From: Firmicutes bacterium ADurb.Bin248
Lineage (GTDB): Bacteria; Bacillota; Clostridia; Christensenellales; CAG-138
Direction of reading: 5' to 3'
NCBI GenBank assembly: GCA_002069725.1
Contig: MWBW01000012.1
Span: 1-55,062, forward strand
DNA length: 55,062 nt
Part shown: in pieces, positions 1 to 9,399 of the stretch
Position numbering within the stretch: position 1 is the first letter of the stretch
Layout: each line of letters begins with the position of its first letter
Made by a program: the position numbers and the translations under genes
Notes under the pieces: generated by a model
Database searches by the model: none
The model's input: only the letters and a program-made list of their open reading frames with translations
Told to the model about the DNA's origin: nothing

Positions 1-54
1 GGGCGGTTGCCCGCCATGCCTGATATTCAAAAACTCCGATTGAAGGTGGGATTT

Positions 55-1023
55 ATGCAGGCGCGACGGATACTCAACAAGCTGTTCTACATGCTTGTGA
101 CCATCTTCTGCGTGCTGGTGTTCAACTTCGTGCTCTTTCGGCTGCTGCCGGGCGACATCATCACGCGCCTCGAGCGCACGACCAAGGTCAGCGAGGAGGC
201 GCTCAAAAACCTCGCCGCCTACTACGGGCTCGACGGCACGCTCTGGCAGCAGTTCACGGGCTATTTCGGCAAGCTCGCGCGCTTCGACCTGGGCGTTTCG
301 TATACATACAGCAAAAGCGTGTGGAGCGTCATCGCCTCGCGGCTGATGCCCACGGTGATGCTCTTGGGCATCTCCGAGATCATCGCCGTCGCGCTGGGCA
401 CGCTTTTCGGCGTCGTCGCCGCGTGGAAGCGCGGCAGGGCCGTCGACACGGGGCTGCTCTCGTTTTCGCTCGTCATCTACTCGATGCCGACGTTCTGGCT
501 GTGCATGATGCTGATCCTCGTGTTCTGCACCAAGCTCGGCTGGTTCCCCTCCATGGGCATGTACACGACGGGCAGGATCTTCTCCTCGACCTGGACGTAC
601 GTCCGCGACGTATCCCACCACATGGCGCTGCCCATCGTTTGCATGAGCCTGGGCATGACGGGCGAATACTGCGTGACCATGCGCAGCACCATGATGGACG
701 TGCTCAGCGAGGACTACATCACCACCGCGCGCGCCAAGGGTTTCCGCGAGGGATACGTGCTCCGCCGCCACGCCATGCCCAACGCCATGCTGCCCATGGT
801 GACGCTCGTGTTCATGAACCTCGGCTTCGTGATCGCGGGCGCGGTGCAGCTCGAGACCATGTTCGCCTGGCCGGGATTGGGCATGCTCACCTATACGGCC
901 ATAGACAACCGCGACTATACGCTCCTGCAGGGTATCTTCCTGTTCACGACCGTGTCGACAATACTCGCGAATTTCGTCGCCGACGTCGTCTACGGGCTGA
1001 TCGACCCGCGCATCAAGAATTAG
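55..1023 (+). CDS. Peptide/nickel-type ABC transporter permease (DppB/OppB family)
   Basis: Inner permease of a peptide-importing ABC transporter (322 aa). It has an N-terminal membrane anchor (FYMLVTIFCVLVFNFVLF), the family's FRLLPGD segment, several further hydrophobic helices, and the cytoplasmic EAA-type coupling loop near residue 220 (DYITTARAKGF). The C terminus (YGLIDPRIK) is typical of DppB/OppB. The ATG at 55 is preferred because GAAGGTGGG precedes it; an in-frame TTG at 7 also opens the frame but has no such site. It is first in a five-gene run with the second permease 10 nt downstream. The substrate-binding protein is not in the window and probably lies upstream. Substrate class (dipeptide, oligopeptide, nickel) cannot be decided from the permease alone. 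Confidence 0.92.
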   Translation: MQARRILNKLFYMLVTIFCVLVFNFVLFRLLPGDIITRLERTTKVSEEALKNLAAYYGLDGTLWQQFTGYFGKLARFDLGVSYTYSKSVWSVIASRLMPTVMLLGISEIIAVALGTLFGVVAAWKRGRAVDTGLLSFSLVIYSMPTFWLCMMLILVFCTKLGWFPSMGMYTTGRIFSSTWTYVRDVSHHMALPIVCMSLGMTGEYCVTMRSTMMDVLSEDYITTARAKGFREGYVLRRHAMPNAMLPMVTLVFMNLGFVIAGAVQLETMFAWPGLGMLTYTAIDNRDYTLLQGIFLFTTVSTILANFVADVVYGLIDPRIKN

Positions 1024-1033
1024 GAGGCGCGGC

Positions 1034-1954
1034 ATGAGGGACTTTATCGCCTATCTGTTCGGAAAGGGCCGCGGCCGCTCTGTGCGCGCCCAGATGCGCC
1101 GTATGCGCGGCCGGGAATTCCTTAGCCGGGTCTATCGCAACAAGACCGCGTTCGCCGGCTCTGTCATTGTGCTCGTATTCGCGCTCGTCGCGCTCATCGG
1201 GCAGAGCGTGGTCCGATTCGACCTCGGCGTCACGGGCCAGACGGGCGCGGAGCGCTGGCTTCCCCCGAGCGCCGCGCACTGGCTCGGCACGGATCACCTC
1301 GGGCGCGACCTGTTCGGCTTCCTCGTCGCGGGCGCGGGGGTGTCCATGCTCGTGGGCGCGGTGGCGACGGCCATCTCGATGGTCATAGGCACGGTCGTGG
1401 GCGTGGTTTCCGGTTACTTCGGCAAGTGGATCGACGTGCTGCTCATGCGCCTGACCGACTTCATGCTCTGCATCCCGTGGCTGCCGCTTTGCATGGTGCT
1501 CGCGGCCATACTCGGCTCGAGCCTCGTCAACATCATACTCGTCATCGGCCTCACGGGGTGGGCGGGCAGCGCGCGGCTCGTGCGGGCGCAAACGCTCTCC
1601 GTCAAGGAGATGGCTTACGTCGAGCGCACGGTCTCCATCGGCGCGAAAAGCGGCCACATCATGATAAAGCACATTCTGCCCAACGTGTTTCCCGTCGTGT
1701 TCGCCAACACGGTGCTCAGCGCCGCCGCGGCCATCAGCACGGAAACGACGCTGAGCTTTCTGGGCCTTGGCGATACGAGCCGGCCGAGCTGGGGCATGAT
1801 ACTCTACTACGCGAACGCCACGAGCGCCGTCGCCAAGGGCGCGTGGTGGTATTTCCTGCCCGCGGGCGTATGCGTGGTGCTCGTGGTGCTGGGGCTGACG
1901 CTGATGAGCTACGCGTTCGACGAGATTCTAAACCCTAGGCTGAAGGAGAGGTGA
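1034..1954 (+). CDS. Peptide-type ABC transporter permease (DppC/OppC family)
   Basis: Second permease of the importer (306 aa). It carries the N-terminal OppC-type segment (FLSRVYRNKTAFAGSVIVLVF), the family's LGTDHLGRDLF motif near residues 83-93, and the EAA loop near residues 190-215 (KEMAYVERTVSIGAKSG). The C terminus ends in the usual ILNPRLKER. A GGAGG site lies just before the ATG. The stop codon overlaps the region where the following ATPase starts, so the two are probably translationally coupled. It should pair with the upstream permease to form the channel. Confidence 0.93.
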   Translation: MRDFIAYLFGKGRGRSVRAQMRRMRGREFLSRVYRNKTAFAGSVIVLVFALVALIGQSVVRFDLGVTGQTGAERWLPPSAAHWLGTDHLGRDLFGFLVAGAGVSMLVGAVATAISMVIGTVVGVVSGYFGKWIDVLLMRLTDFMLCIPWLPLCMVLAAILGSSLVNIILVIGLTGWAGSARLVRAQTLSVKEMAYVERTVSIGAKSGHIMIKHILPNVFPVVFANTVLSAAAAISTETTLSFLGLGDTSRPSWGMILYYANATSAVAKGAWWYFLPAGVCVVLVVLGLTLMSYAFDEILNPRLKER

Positions 1955-1959
1955 GCGGC

Positions 1960-2784
1960 GTGGAAGCGCAAACAAAGCTCCTCGATGTAAAGGGCCTCAG
2001 GGCGTATTTTCGCATGGGCAAAGGCGCGCTGCGCGCCGTGGACGGCGTGGACTTCGGCCTCGACTACGGCGAGGCGCTCGGGATCGTGGGCGAATCCGGC
2101 TGCGGCAAGACCACGAGCGCGCTCTCCATCTGCCGCATGCTTCCCAGGGAGGGCTACATCGCGGGCGGGGAGATCTTCGTCGAGGGCATAGACTACGCCA
2201 GGCTTTCCGACGACGAGATACGCGCGCATCGCTGGAAGGACGTTTCGATCATCTTCCAGGGCGCGATGAACGCCATGAACCCGGTCAAGCGCGTGGGCTT
2301 CCAGATCGCAGAGGCCATAGAGCTGCACGAGGGCGCGGACAGGAAAGCCGCCATGAACCGCGCGGGCGACCTGCTCGAGCTCGTCGAAATCCCGCGCGAC
2401 CGGCTCTCGCGCTACCCGCACGAGTTCTCGGGCGGCATGAAGCAGAGGGCGATGATCGCCATGGCGCTCGCCTGCGGCGCGAAGCTCGTCATAGGCGACG
2501 AGCCCACGACCGCGCTCGACGTCATGATACAGGCGCAGATACTCGACCTTCTCGAGCGCCTTCGCCGCGAGCGGCGCATGGGCCTCATACTCATCACGCA
2601 CGACCTTTCCATCCTGGGCGAAACGTGCGACAGGATCGCCGTCATGTACGCGGGCAAGATCGTCGAAACGGGCACGGTGCGCGATGTCTTCGACCGCGCG
2701 GCGCACCCCTATACGCGGCGGCTCATATCGTGCTTCCCGCGCATCGGCGGGGAGAAGGGTAGCATCTCCTACCCGAGGGCATAG
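1960..2784 (+). CDS. Peptide ABC transporter ATP-binding protein (DppD/OppD family), C terminus frameshifted
   Basis: First ATPase of the importer. It has a Walker A motif (GESGCGKTT), the signature FSGGMKQR, Walker B ([12 protein letters not shown]) and the switch histidine (ITHDLS). The GTG at 1960 is chosen because AAGGAG (1943-1948) precedes it; an in-frame GTG at 1951 would overlap that site. The frame closes early at 2784, right after the ATPase core. The conserved C-terminal oligopeptide-transporter domain continues in the -1 frame up to 2942 and overlaps the next ATG as ATGA. The full protein was therefore probably about 328 aa. A one-base deletion (in the genome or in the assembly) is the simplest reading. 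Confidence 0.88.
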   Translation: MEAQTKLLDVKGLRAYFRMGKGALRAVDGVDFGLDYGEALGIVGESGCGKTTSALSICRMLPREGYIAGGEIFVEGIDYARLSDDEIRAHRWKDVSIIFQGAMNAMNPVKRVGFQIAEAIELHEGADRKAAMNRAGDLLELVEIPRDRLSRYPHEFSGGMKQRAMIAMALACGAKLVIGDEPTTALDVMIQAQILDLLERLRRERRMGLILITHDLSILGETCDRIAVMYAGKIVETGTVRDVFDRAAHPYTRRLISCFPRIGGEKGSISYPRA

Positions 2785-2942
2785 ACGGCTTCCCGCCCAA
2801 TCTGATCGACCCGCCGCGCGGCTGCCGCTTCCACCCGCGCTGCCTCGAGGCCCGCGCCGCTTGCCGTGAAATCGAGCCTCAAACGCGGCGGCTCTCGGCG
2901 ACGCACAGCGTCGCCTGCCATCTTGCGGAGGTGAAATCATGA
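2763..2942 (+). pseudogene. Frameshifted C-terminal tail of the upstream ATPase
   Basis: Read in the -1 frame, this stretch encodes the usual OppD/DppD C-terminal domain. It contains [14 protein letters not shown], then GCRFHPRC with paired cysteines, and ends in HSVACHL. The same elements close the intact paralogue at 3780-3905 ([16 protein letters not shown]). A stop in this frame at 2760-2762 sets the upstream limit of the shift and the in-frame stop at 2782-2784 sets the lower limit, so the lesion lies between about 2757 and 2782. The tail's stop overlaps the next gene's start (ATGA), as expected for an intact operon. Confidence 0.8.
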
Positions 2943-3916
2943 GCGCGCCTTTGGTATCGGTCAAAGACCTCAAGGTCCACTTCGAGGTGCGCGGCGGCCT
3001 GTTCAGCCCGCAGAAAACCGTGCGCGCCGTGGACGGCGTCAGTTTCGACATCGGCCGTGGGGAGATCCTCTCGCTCGTGGGCGAGTCCGGTTCGGGCAAG
3101 ACTACGACGGGCAAGGCGATACTGCGCCTCGTCGGCGCGACCGCGGGCGAGGTGCGCTTTGAGGGCGAGCCCGTGAGCCGCAAGAACAGCGAGCTGCACG
3201 AATTCCGCAAAAAAGCGCAGATGATCTACCAGGACCCCTACCAGAGCCTGAACCCGCGGGAGTATGTCGTGGACATCGTGGCCGAGCCGCTCGACGTGAA
3301 CGGCCTGGTCGACACCGCGGCGCAGCGCGAGGAGCGCGTGAAGCAGGCCCTCGCGGCCGCGGGGTTGCAGCCGCCGGAGGATTTCCTCTACCGCTACCCC
3401 TACGAGCTTTCGGGCGGGCAGAGGCAGCGCGCCGCGCTCGCGAGCTCCCTGATACTCGATCCCGCCTTCGTCGTCGCGGACGAGCCCGTGTCCATGCTCG
3501 ACGCGTCGATTCGCACGGGCATCGTCAAGCTCATGCTCAAGCAAAGGGACGAGCGCGGCATTGCGTACCTCTTCATCACGCACGACCTCTCGCTCGCGTG
3601 GCTGATCTCCGACCGCATCGCCATCATGTACCTCGGCAGGATCATGGAAACAGGCAACGCCGACGTCATCATACGCCGCGGGCTGCATCCCTACACGAGG
3701 GCGCTCGTCGGCATCATGCCCGTGCCGGGCGTGGAGCGCGCGGGAAAGCGCAACCTGCTTGCGGGCGACATCCCCTCGGCGGCGAGCTTCATCCCGGGCT
3801 GCAAATTCGCCTCGCGCTGCCCGACGGCGCAGGAAATCTGCCGCGCCGAATGCCCGGAGCTCGTCGAGGCCGAACCCGGCCACAGCGTGGCCTGCCATTT
3901 CGTAAAGGGGGCGTAG
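2939..3916 (+). CDS. Peptide ABC transporter ATP-binding protein (DppF/OppF family)
   Basis: Second ATPase of the importer (325 aa). It has Walker A (GESGSGKTT, about residues 47-55), a Q-loop ([12 protein letters not shown]), signature LSGGQRQR, Walker B ([12 protein letters not shown]) and ITHDLS. The C-terminal domain with GCKFASRCP and HSVACHF is intact, unlike in its partner. A GGAGGTG site precedes the ATG. The start overlaps the frameshifted stop of the first ATPase, and the end abuts the dipeptidase start directly. The nucleotide-binding domains should form a heterodimer beneath the two permeases. Confidence 0.93.
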   Translation: MSAPLVSVKDLKVHFEVRGGLFSPQKTVRAVDGVSFDIGRGEILSLVGESGSGKTTTGKAILRLVGATAGEVRFEGEPVSRKNSELHEFRKKAQMIYQDPYQSLNPREYVVDIVAEPLDVNGLVDTAAQREERVKQALAAAGLQPPEDFLYRYPYELSGGQRQRAALASSLILDPAFVVADEPVSMLDASIRTGIVKLMLKQRDERGIAYLFITHDLSLAWLISDRIAIMYLGRIMETGNADVIIRRGLHPYTRALVGIMPVPGVERAGKRNLLAGDIPSAASFIPGCKFASRCPTAQEICRAECPELVEAEPGHSVACHFVKGA

Positions 3917-5230
3917 ATGACCGCCGCGTCAAGGGAAGCGCTCAAGGAAAGGCTCGACGCGCACCGCGAGGACATGCTTTGCGACCTCTCAGCGCTCGTC
4001 TCCGTCAAAAGCCGCACGGACGACATCGGGGCGACGCGCGCTGCGCTGCGCTTCGTCATAGAGAAGGCGGAGGCCTGGGGCATGAAATCGGGCTATACCT
4101 CGAAGATGGACGCGGGCTACGCCGAGATCGGCGAAGGCGAGGAAACCGTGGGCGTGCTCGTGCATGTGGACGTCGTGGACGCCGGTGACCCTGCGCGCTG
4201 GCCCTTCGACCCGTTTGCGCTCCACCTTACCGGCGACGGCTTCCTGCACGGGCGCGGCGTCGCCGACGACAAGGGGCCCGCGATCGTCTGCCTGTACGTA
4301 CTGCGGACGTTTATGGAGCTGGGCGTCCCGCTCGGGCGAAAGCTCCGGCTGATCGTGGGCACCTCGGAGGAGAGATCGTGGACGGATATGGCGCACTACG
4401 CCGCCGAATTCGGCATGCCGGATTTCGGCTTTTCGCCGGACGGGGACTTCCCGATCTTCAACATCGAGAAGGGCTACTGCGACATGCGGCTCATTTTCCC
4501 CGAGACGGGCCTGCTCGATGAAATCGAGCGGGCGCATTCCGGCCAAAGCCCCAACAGCGTGCCGAGCAAAGCGGCATTCAAGCGCAGAGGAAGGGAAGAA
4601 CGGGTTTTCGCCGGCGTCGCCGCCCACTCGAGCGTGCCGCGGGAGGGCGACAACGCGCTCCTGAAGCTCGCGCGCGCCGCGGCGGACGAAGGCTTTTGCT
4701 TTGGCAGATTCATTGCGGACATGTTCCCGGATGAATTCGCCTCGCCCCTCGGCCTCGGCGACGGGGGCGACACATACGAAGGGATTTTCGTCGGCCGCAC
4801 GGTCGCGTGCCCCACGGTGCTGCGAAAAACGGACGAGGGGATCATGCTCAACGTCAACATCCGCCTGCGTTACGGCACCGGCAGGGCGCGGCTCGAAGAC
4901 GCCTTCGCGCGCCGCGCGGACGAATACGGCTATACGTTTTCCGTTTCGGAGTATACGCCGCCCATGATGGTCAACCCGCGCCAGCCCTTCCTCCAGCAGA
5001 TGCTCGCGGTCTACCGTTCCTTCGGTTATCCGGGCGGCTTCGAGGTTGCGGACGGCGCCTCGTACGCCGCGGCGATGCGAAACTGCGTGTGCTTCGGTCC
5101 GGTCTTTCCCGGCGAGCTCTCGAGCGCGCATATGGAGGACGAGCGGATCTCCCTCGAGAGCCTCATGCGCGCAGGGCTGGTTTACGCGGAGGTTTTGAGA
5201 GCGCTGGGAAGCGGGAGCGGGGGCAAATGA
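3917..5230 (+). CDS. M20-family dipeptidase (PepV/Sapep-like)
   Basis: Dizinc dipeptidase of the PepV group (437 aa), probably cytoplasmic since no signal peptide is seen. Visible metal-site motifs are VGVLVHVDVVDAGD (His/Asp), GRGVADDKGP (bridging Asp), TSEERSWTDM (general base Glu and ligand Glu), SPDGDFPIFNIEKG and the C-terminal SSAHMEDERI (ligand His). The ATG follows the previous stop without a gap and has AAAGGGGG upstream. Its position behind a peptide importer implies it cleaves imported di- or tripeptides. The gene's TGA stop is itself the first unit of a TGACAAT heptamer array. Confidence 0.9.
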   Translation: MTAASREALKERLDAHREDMLCDLSALVSVKSRTDDIGATRAALRFVIEKAEAWGMKSGYTSKMDAGYAEIGEGEETVGVLVHVDVVDAGDPARWPFDPFALHLTGDGFLHGRGVADDKGPAIVCLYVLRTFMELGVPLGRKLRLIVGTSEERSWTDMAHYAAEFGMPDFGFSPDGDFPIFNIEKGYCDMRLIFPETGLLDEIERAHSGQSPNSVPSKAAFKRRGREERVFAGVAAHSSVPREGDNALLKLARAAADEGFCFGRFIADMFPDEFASPLGLGDGGDTYEGIFVGRTVACPTVLRKTDEGIMLNVNIRLRYGTGRARLEDAFARRADEYGYTFSVSEYTPPMMVNPRQPFLQQMLAVYRSFGYPGGFEVADGASYAAAMRNCVCFGPVFPGELSSAHMEDERISLESLMRAGLVYAEVLRALGSGSGGK

Positions 5231-5255
5231 CAATTGACAATTGACAATTGACAAT
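5228..5255 (+). repeat. TGACAAT heptamer array at a stop codon
   Basis: Four perfect tandem TGACAAT units. The first TGA is the stop codon of the dipeptidase. Because the period is 7, successive TGA triplets fall in successive frames. A GC hairpin with a T run follows (5262-5283). Similar arrays follow stops at 14737, 16139, 5763(-), 18494(-) and 42542(-). Confidence 0.9.
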
Positions 5256-5261
5256 CAAAAA

Positions 5262-5283
5262 CGCCGCCGCGGGCGGGATTTTT
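5262..5283 (+). terminator. Probable intrinsic terminator after the peptide operon
   Basis: A short GC stem (CCGCC/GGCGG around GCG) is followed by GATTTTT. It is placed right after the heptamer array and the last gene of the operon. The same GCCGCCGCGGGCGG core recurs at 14780 and, inverted, at 18445. Confidence 0.55.
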
Positions 5284-5290
5284 AGGAGCG

Positions 5291-5389
5291 CGGGGACGGT
5301 TTTCGGTGCCGGAGGGTGATGAAAGTCAAAGGCAGGCGCTGCCGCTTTACGGAAGATGACCTGCCGGAAACCGCCGAGAACCGTCACCG
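5291..5389. repeat. Dispersed ~100-bp repeat, copy 1 (partial)
   Basis: This stretch matches 5564-5663 almost base for base; one extra G in the second copy is the main difference, along with a G-to-A change. It contains GGGGACGGTTTTCGG and GAGGGTGATGAAAG. No plausible protein is encoded. The whole 5231-5762 interval has no gene and consists of these copies, two heptamer arrays and terminator-like hairpins. Confidence 0.85.
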
Positions 5390-5505
5390 CTGTCCGAAGA
5401 AAAAAGAGTTCCCCGCCCGCGGTGGCGTTTTATGCGCCGGGGACGGTTTTGCGTTTTTTCCGGCATCCCTGTTCCGGCGAAGCGGCACCTTCGTCCTTTG
5501 CTCTG

Positions 5506-5663
5506 CTCACCCTCACGCGCGCAAAACCGTCCCCCGTTGAGAGAACAAACCTCTGTTCCTCGCCGGGGACGGTTTTCGGGTGCCGGAGGGTGATGAAAGT
5601 CAAAGGCAGACGCTGCCGCTTTACGGAAGATGACCTGCCGGAAACCGCCGAGAACCGTCACCG
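5506..5663. repeat. Dispersed inverted-repeat element, copy 2 (near full)
   Basis: The left arm CACCCTCACGCGCGCAAAAC (5509-5528) is roughly complementary to the right arm GTTTTCGG..GAGGGTG (5572-5592), so the element has inverted arms around a variable centre. The tail to 5663 repeats 5341-5389. A diverged copy with the same arm order is at 45759-45905. It looks like a non-autonomous repeat (REP/MITE-like). No transposase is nearby. Confidence 0.7.
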
Positions 5664-5675
5664 ACGATTCCAAAC

Positions 5676-5711
5676 AAACCCGGCCTCCGCCTGTTAAAGC
5701 GAAGGCCGTTT
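5676..5711 (-). terminator. Terminator hairpin downstream of the liv operon
   Basis: On the minus strand CGGCCTTCGC pairs with GCGGAGGCCG across a short loop, followed by GGTTTGTTT. It is 50 nt past the last liv gene, on the far side of the heptamer array. Confidence 0.55.
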
Positions 5712-5723
5712 GAAATTCATTTG

Positions 5724-5755
5724 ATTATCAATTGTCCATTGTCAATTAATTGTCA
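5724..5755 (-). repeat. TGACAAT heptamer array after the livF stop
   Basis: On the minus strand, four TGACAAT-type units (one TGATAAT, one GGACAAT, and a TAAT spacer) start 7 nt after the TAG stop of livF. They are in the sense of that gene and precede a hairpin. Confidence 0.8.
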
Positions 5756-5762
5756 ATCGCCC

Positions 5763-6472
<710 letters not shown>

Positions 6473-6476
<4 letters not shown>

Positions 6477-7306
6477 GTGCCTTCCTCCTGTCTGCCCAGA
6501 TACGCCTCTATGACGGCCTGGTTGGATTTGATCTCGTCCGGCGTGCCCTTGGCGATGATCTTGCCGTAGTTGAGCACCGCGATGCCCTCGCAGATGCCCA
6601 TGACGAGACTCATGTCGTGCTCGATGAGCATGACTGCGATGTTGAAGGTGTCGCGCACCTTTTTGATGTTCTGCATGAGTTCCGCGGTTTCCGAGGGGTT
6701 CATGCCCGCGGCCGGCTCGTCGAGCAAAAGTATGCCGGGCTCGGTCGCGAGCGCGCGCACCATCTCGAGCCTTCTCTGCGCGCCGTAAGGGAGGCTGCCC
6801 GCCTGGAAGGAGGCCATGTCCTGCATGTCGAACAGCGAGAGCAGCTCCAGCGCCTTTTCGCGCGCCCGCTTTTCCTGCTTCCAGTACGAGGGGAAGCGGA
6901 ACAGGCTCTCTGCGACGCCGTATTTCATGGAGTTGTGCAGGCCGACGAGCACGTTTTCCTCGACCGTCATGTCGCGAAACAGGCGTATGTTCTGGAACGT
7001 GCGCGCCACGCCGAGCTTGTTGACCTGATGGGTGCTCATGCCCAGCGTGTCGTAGCCGTCCACGAGTATGGTGCCGCGCGTGGGGCGGTAGACGTTGGTC
7101 AAAAGGTTGAATATCGTAGTCTTGCCCGCTCCGTTGGGGCCTATGAGGCCGCAGATCTCCGTCCTGCCCACGGCGATGGTGAAGTCGTCCACCGCGTTGA
7201 GCCCGCCGAAGTCTATGCCCAGGTGCCTCGTCTCGAGTATCGGCAGCTTGTCGAGATCCCGCTCGGGGATCAGGCTGCGGCTTGGAAGCGGCACGAGCCT
7301 GTTCAT
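6473..7306 (-). CDS. livG: Branched-chain amino acid ABC transporter ATP-binding protein LivG
   Basis: 277-aa ATPase with Walker A (GPNGAGKTT), the LivG-specific segment ARTFQNIRLFRDMTVEENV, a Walker B region (GILLLDEPAAGMNPSE) and IEHDMSLVM. It ends in VIEAYLGR, typical for LivG. The signature is a weak SLPYGAQRR, as is normal in this family. Its start overlaps the livM stop (ATGA) and its stop overlaps livF. The N terminus is extended by about 25 residues before the ATPase fold. Confidence 0.95.
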
Positions 7307-8328
7307 CGCGCGTCACCCGCCTTCCCCTGTTTCTTGCGTGAAGAGCCGTAAAAAAGCTTCCCGAGCAGGCGGCTGAGCGAAAAGTCGTATGTTCCCATGA
7401 GCCCGGAGGGCTTGAATATCATCACGACGATCAGCAGCAGCGCGTACACGATCATGCGGTATCCCGCGAACGCGCGCAGCAGCTCCGGCACGGCGGTGAG
7501 CACGGTGGCCGAGAGCACGGAGCCCACCATGGAGCCCATGCCGCCGAGCACGACCATCACGAGTATCTCTATGGATTTCATGAAGCCGAAGCCGCCAGGG
7601 TTCAGTATGCCTATGTAGCCCGCGTAGAGCGCGCCCGCGACGCCCGCGAAGAATGCGGAGGCCGTGAAGCCGAGGGTTTTGTAATACGTCGCGTTGATGC
7701 CGCAGCTGTCCGCGGCGATCTCGTTGTCCCGAAGCGCGAGTATCGCCCTGCCGTGGCGGGACTTCATCATGGTATGGATCAGAAAGCACGTGAGCCCCAC
7801 GCAGACGAACGTGTTGAGGAAGGTCGTGGCCTTGGGGATATTCTGCAGGCCCGCAGCGCCGTTGGTGAGCGTGAAGCCCAGCACGTCGTCGATGTTCAAT
7901 AAGACCACGCGTATGATCTCGCCGAAGCCGAGCGTGATGATGGCGAGGTAGTCGCCGCGAAGCCTGAGCGCGGGGATGCCTATGATGATGCCGAAGGCCG
8001 CCGCGACCGCGCCGCCGATGAGTATGCCGATCGGGAACGCGGGGGAAGCGGGCAAAGCCGTCCTCGTCATGAAGATGGCGCTCGCGTACGCGCCCACGGC
8101 CATGAAGCCCGCGTGGCCGAGCGGAAGCTGGCCCAGATACCCCGTGGCGACGTTGAGCGACACCGCGAGTATCACGTTGATGCCGATGAGCATGACGACC
8201 TTGGAGTAATATTTCGAGATCGCGCCGCTTTGTATGAGCCCGTCCCCGAGTATGAGGAACGCGGCGAAAAGCGCGAGGTTGATCGCGTAGCCGAGGAGGG
8301 TCGGAATCCGGTTGCGTTTCGTTTTCAT
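7303..8328 (-). CDS. livM: Branched-chain amino acid ABC transporter permease LivM
   Basis: 341-aa polytopic membrane protein. It shows the LivM hallmarks SLNVATGYLGQLPLGHAGFMAVGAYASA, RLRGDYLAIITLGFGEIIR and the late VLGGMGSMVGSVLSA. It ends in a basic cytoplasmic tail (YGSSRKKQGKAGDAR). The livH stop is 6 nt upstream and its own stop overlaps livG. Pairs with LivH. Confidence 0.94.
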   Translation of the reverse strand: MKTKRNRIPTLLGYAINLALFAAFLILGDGLIQSGAISKYYSKVVMLIGINVILAVSLNVATGYLGQLPLGHAGFMAVGAYASAIFMTRTALPASPAFPIGILIGGAVAAAFGIIIGIPALRLRGDYLAIITLGFGEIIRVVLLNIDDVLGFTLTNGAAGLQNIPKATTFLNTFVCVGLTCFLIHTMMKSRHGRAILALRDNEIAADSCGINATYYKTLGFTASAFFAGVAGALYAGYIGILNPGGFGFMKSIEILVMVVLGGMGSMVGSVLSATVLTAVPELLRAFAGYRMIVYALLLIVVMIFKPSGLMGTYDFSLSRLLGKLFYGSSRKKQGKAGDAR

Positions 8329-8334
8329 AGCGCC

Positions 8335-9222
8335 TCACACCTTCTCGTGCATGGGTTTGCCCAGAAGGCCCGTGGGCCTTACGAGCAGCACGACGATCAG
8401 AATCGCGAACACGACGCCGTCCTTCCACGCGGAAAGCCCCACGGCGGACACGAACGCCTCCGCGAGGCCTATGGCGAAGCCGCCGACCATGGCGCCCGGC
8501 AGAGAGCCTATGCCCCCGAGCACCGCCGCGACGAATGCCTTGAGGCCGAGCATCGCGCCCATGGTCGGGTTCGCCTGCGGGTAGGCGCAGCTATACAAAA
8601 CGCTGCCTATGCCCGCGAGCGCCGAGCCGAGCGCGAAGGTGAAGGAGATCGTGGTCGAAATGTTGACGCCCATGAGCTGCGCCGCGCCCGTGTCCTCGCT
8701 GACGGCGCGCATCGCGCGCCCCATGCGCGTGTGGTTCACGAGTATCGTCAGCACCGCCATGGAAGCGCCCGCGGTCAAAAGCGTGACGAGCGCGGTACCG
8801 GGGATCTGCACGCCGCCGAGCGTGATGGCGCGCAGCTTGATGATGGCGGGTATGGACTGCGAGCTCGCGCCGAAGATCATCTGCGCGGCGTTCTCGAGAA
8901 AATACGAAACGCCGATGGCCGTGATCAAAAGCGAGATGCGCGGGGAGCCGCGAAGCGGCTTGTAGGCGACCTTCTCTATGGCCATGCCGAGTATCGTGCA
9001 GCCGAGCACGGCGACGAGCACCGCGAAGATCGGGTTGAGCGCAAGGCGCGCCATCGCGAGCCACGCGAGGTACGCGCCGACCATGATGATATCCCCGTGG
9101 GCGAAGTTGAGCAGCGTGATGATGCCGTACACCATGCTGTAACCGAGCGCCACGAGCGCGTAGATCGACCCGGACTGCAGCCCGTTGAGTATCTGCCGGA
9201 AAATGGTTTCTAACAGGGACAT
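8335..9222 (-). CDS. livH: Branched-chain amino acid ABC transporter permease LivH
   Basis: 295-aa permease with LivH motifs: QSGSIYALVALGYSMVYGI near the N terminus, INFAHGDI-like LLNFAHGDIIMVGAYLA, and VLGGIGSLPGAMVGG near residue 230. The ATG at 9222 is chosen because AAAGGAAA lies upstream and the family starts here; an upstream ATG at 9294 would add 24 charged residues. The 177-nt gap from livJ holds a strong hairpin that may set the livJ to livHMGF ratio. Confidence 0.94.
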   Translation of the reverse strand: MSLLETIFRQILNGLQSGSIYALVALGYSMVYGIITLLNFAHGDIIMVGAYLAWLAMARLALNPIFAVLVAVLGCTILGMAIEKVAYKPLRGSPRISLLITAIGVSYFLENAAQMIFGASSQSIPAIIKLRAITLGGVQIPGTALVTLLTAGASMAVLTILVNHTRMGRAMRAVSEDTGAAQLMGVNISTTISFTFALGSALAGIGSVLYSCAYPQANPTMGAMLGLKAFVAAVLGGIGSLPGAMVGGFAIGLAEAFVSAVGLSAWKDGVVFAILIVVLLVRPTGLLGKPMHEKV

Positions 9223-9354
9223 TTTTCTTTTTCCTTTCGGAAACGATACGCGGGGACCGGGGAAGCCCCTTTTACGATCCCCGCGATTTTTCATTGCGAT
9301 ACCCGGGCGGGAGGATTCCCGTCCGGGCGCGGCGCTCCGCGAACCGGGGATTGC

Positions 9355-9374
9355 CAGGGGGCCGGAGCCCCCTG
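9355..9374 (-). terminator. Intercistronic hairpin between livJ and livH
   Basis: Perfect 8-bp stem CAGGGGGC/GCCCCCTG with a 4-nt loop, 26 nt past the livJ stop. There is no U-run, so it is more likely an mRNA-stabilising or partial attenuating stem than a full terminator. This would fit a binding protein made in excess over its permeases. Confidence 0.5.
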
Positions 9375-9399
9375 ACTTGATTCCGGCTCCTTTTGAGGC

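Noticed and set aside
2757..2784. Programmed -1 frameshift in the ATPase gene
   Set aside because: No A/U-rich slippery heptamer and no obvious stimulatory stem right after the site; mutation or sequencing error is simpler.
5347..5673. 108-residue minus-strand frame in the 5.2-5.8 kb gap
   Set aside because: It is made entirely of the dispersed repeats, and near-identical peptides appear in the copy at 45.8 kb. No independent coding evidence.
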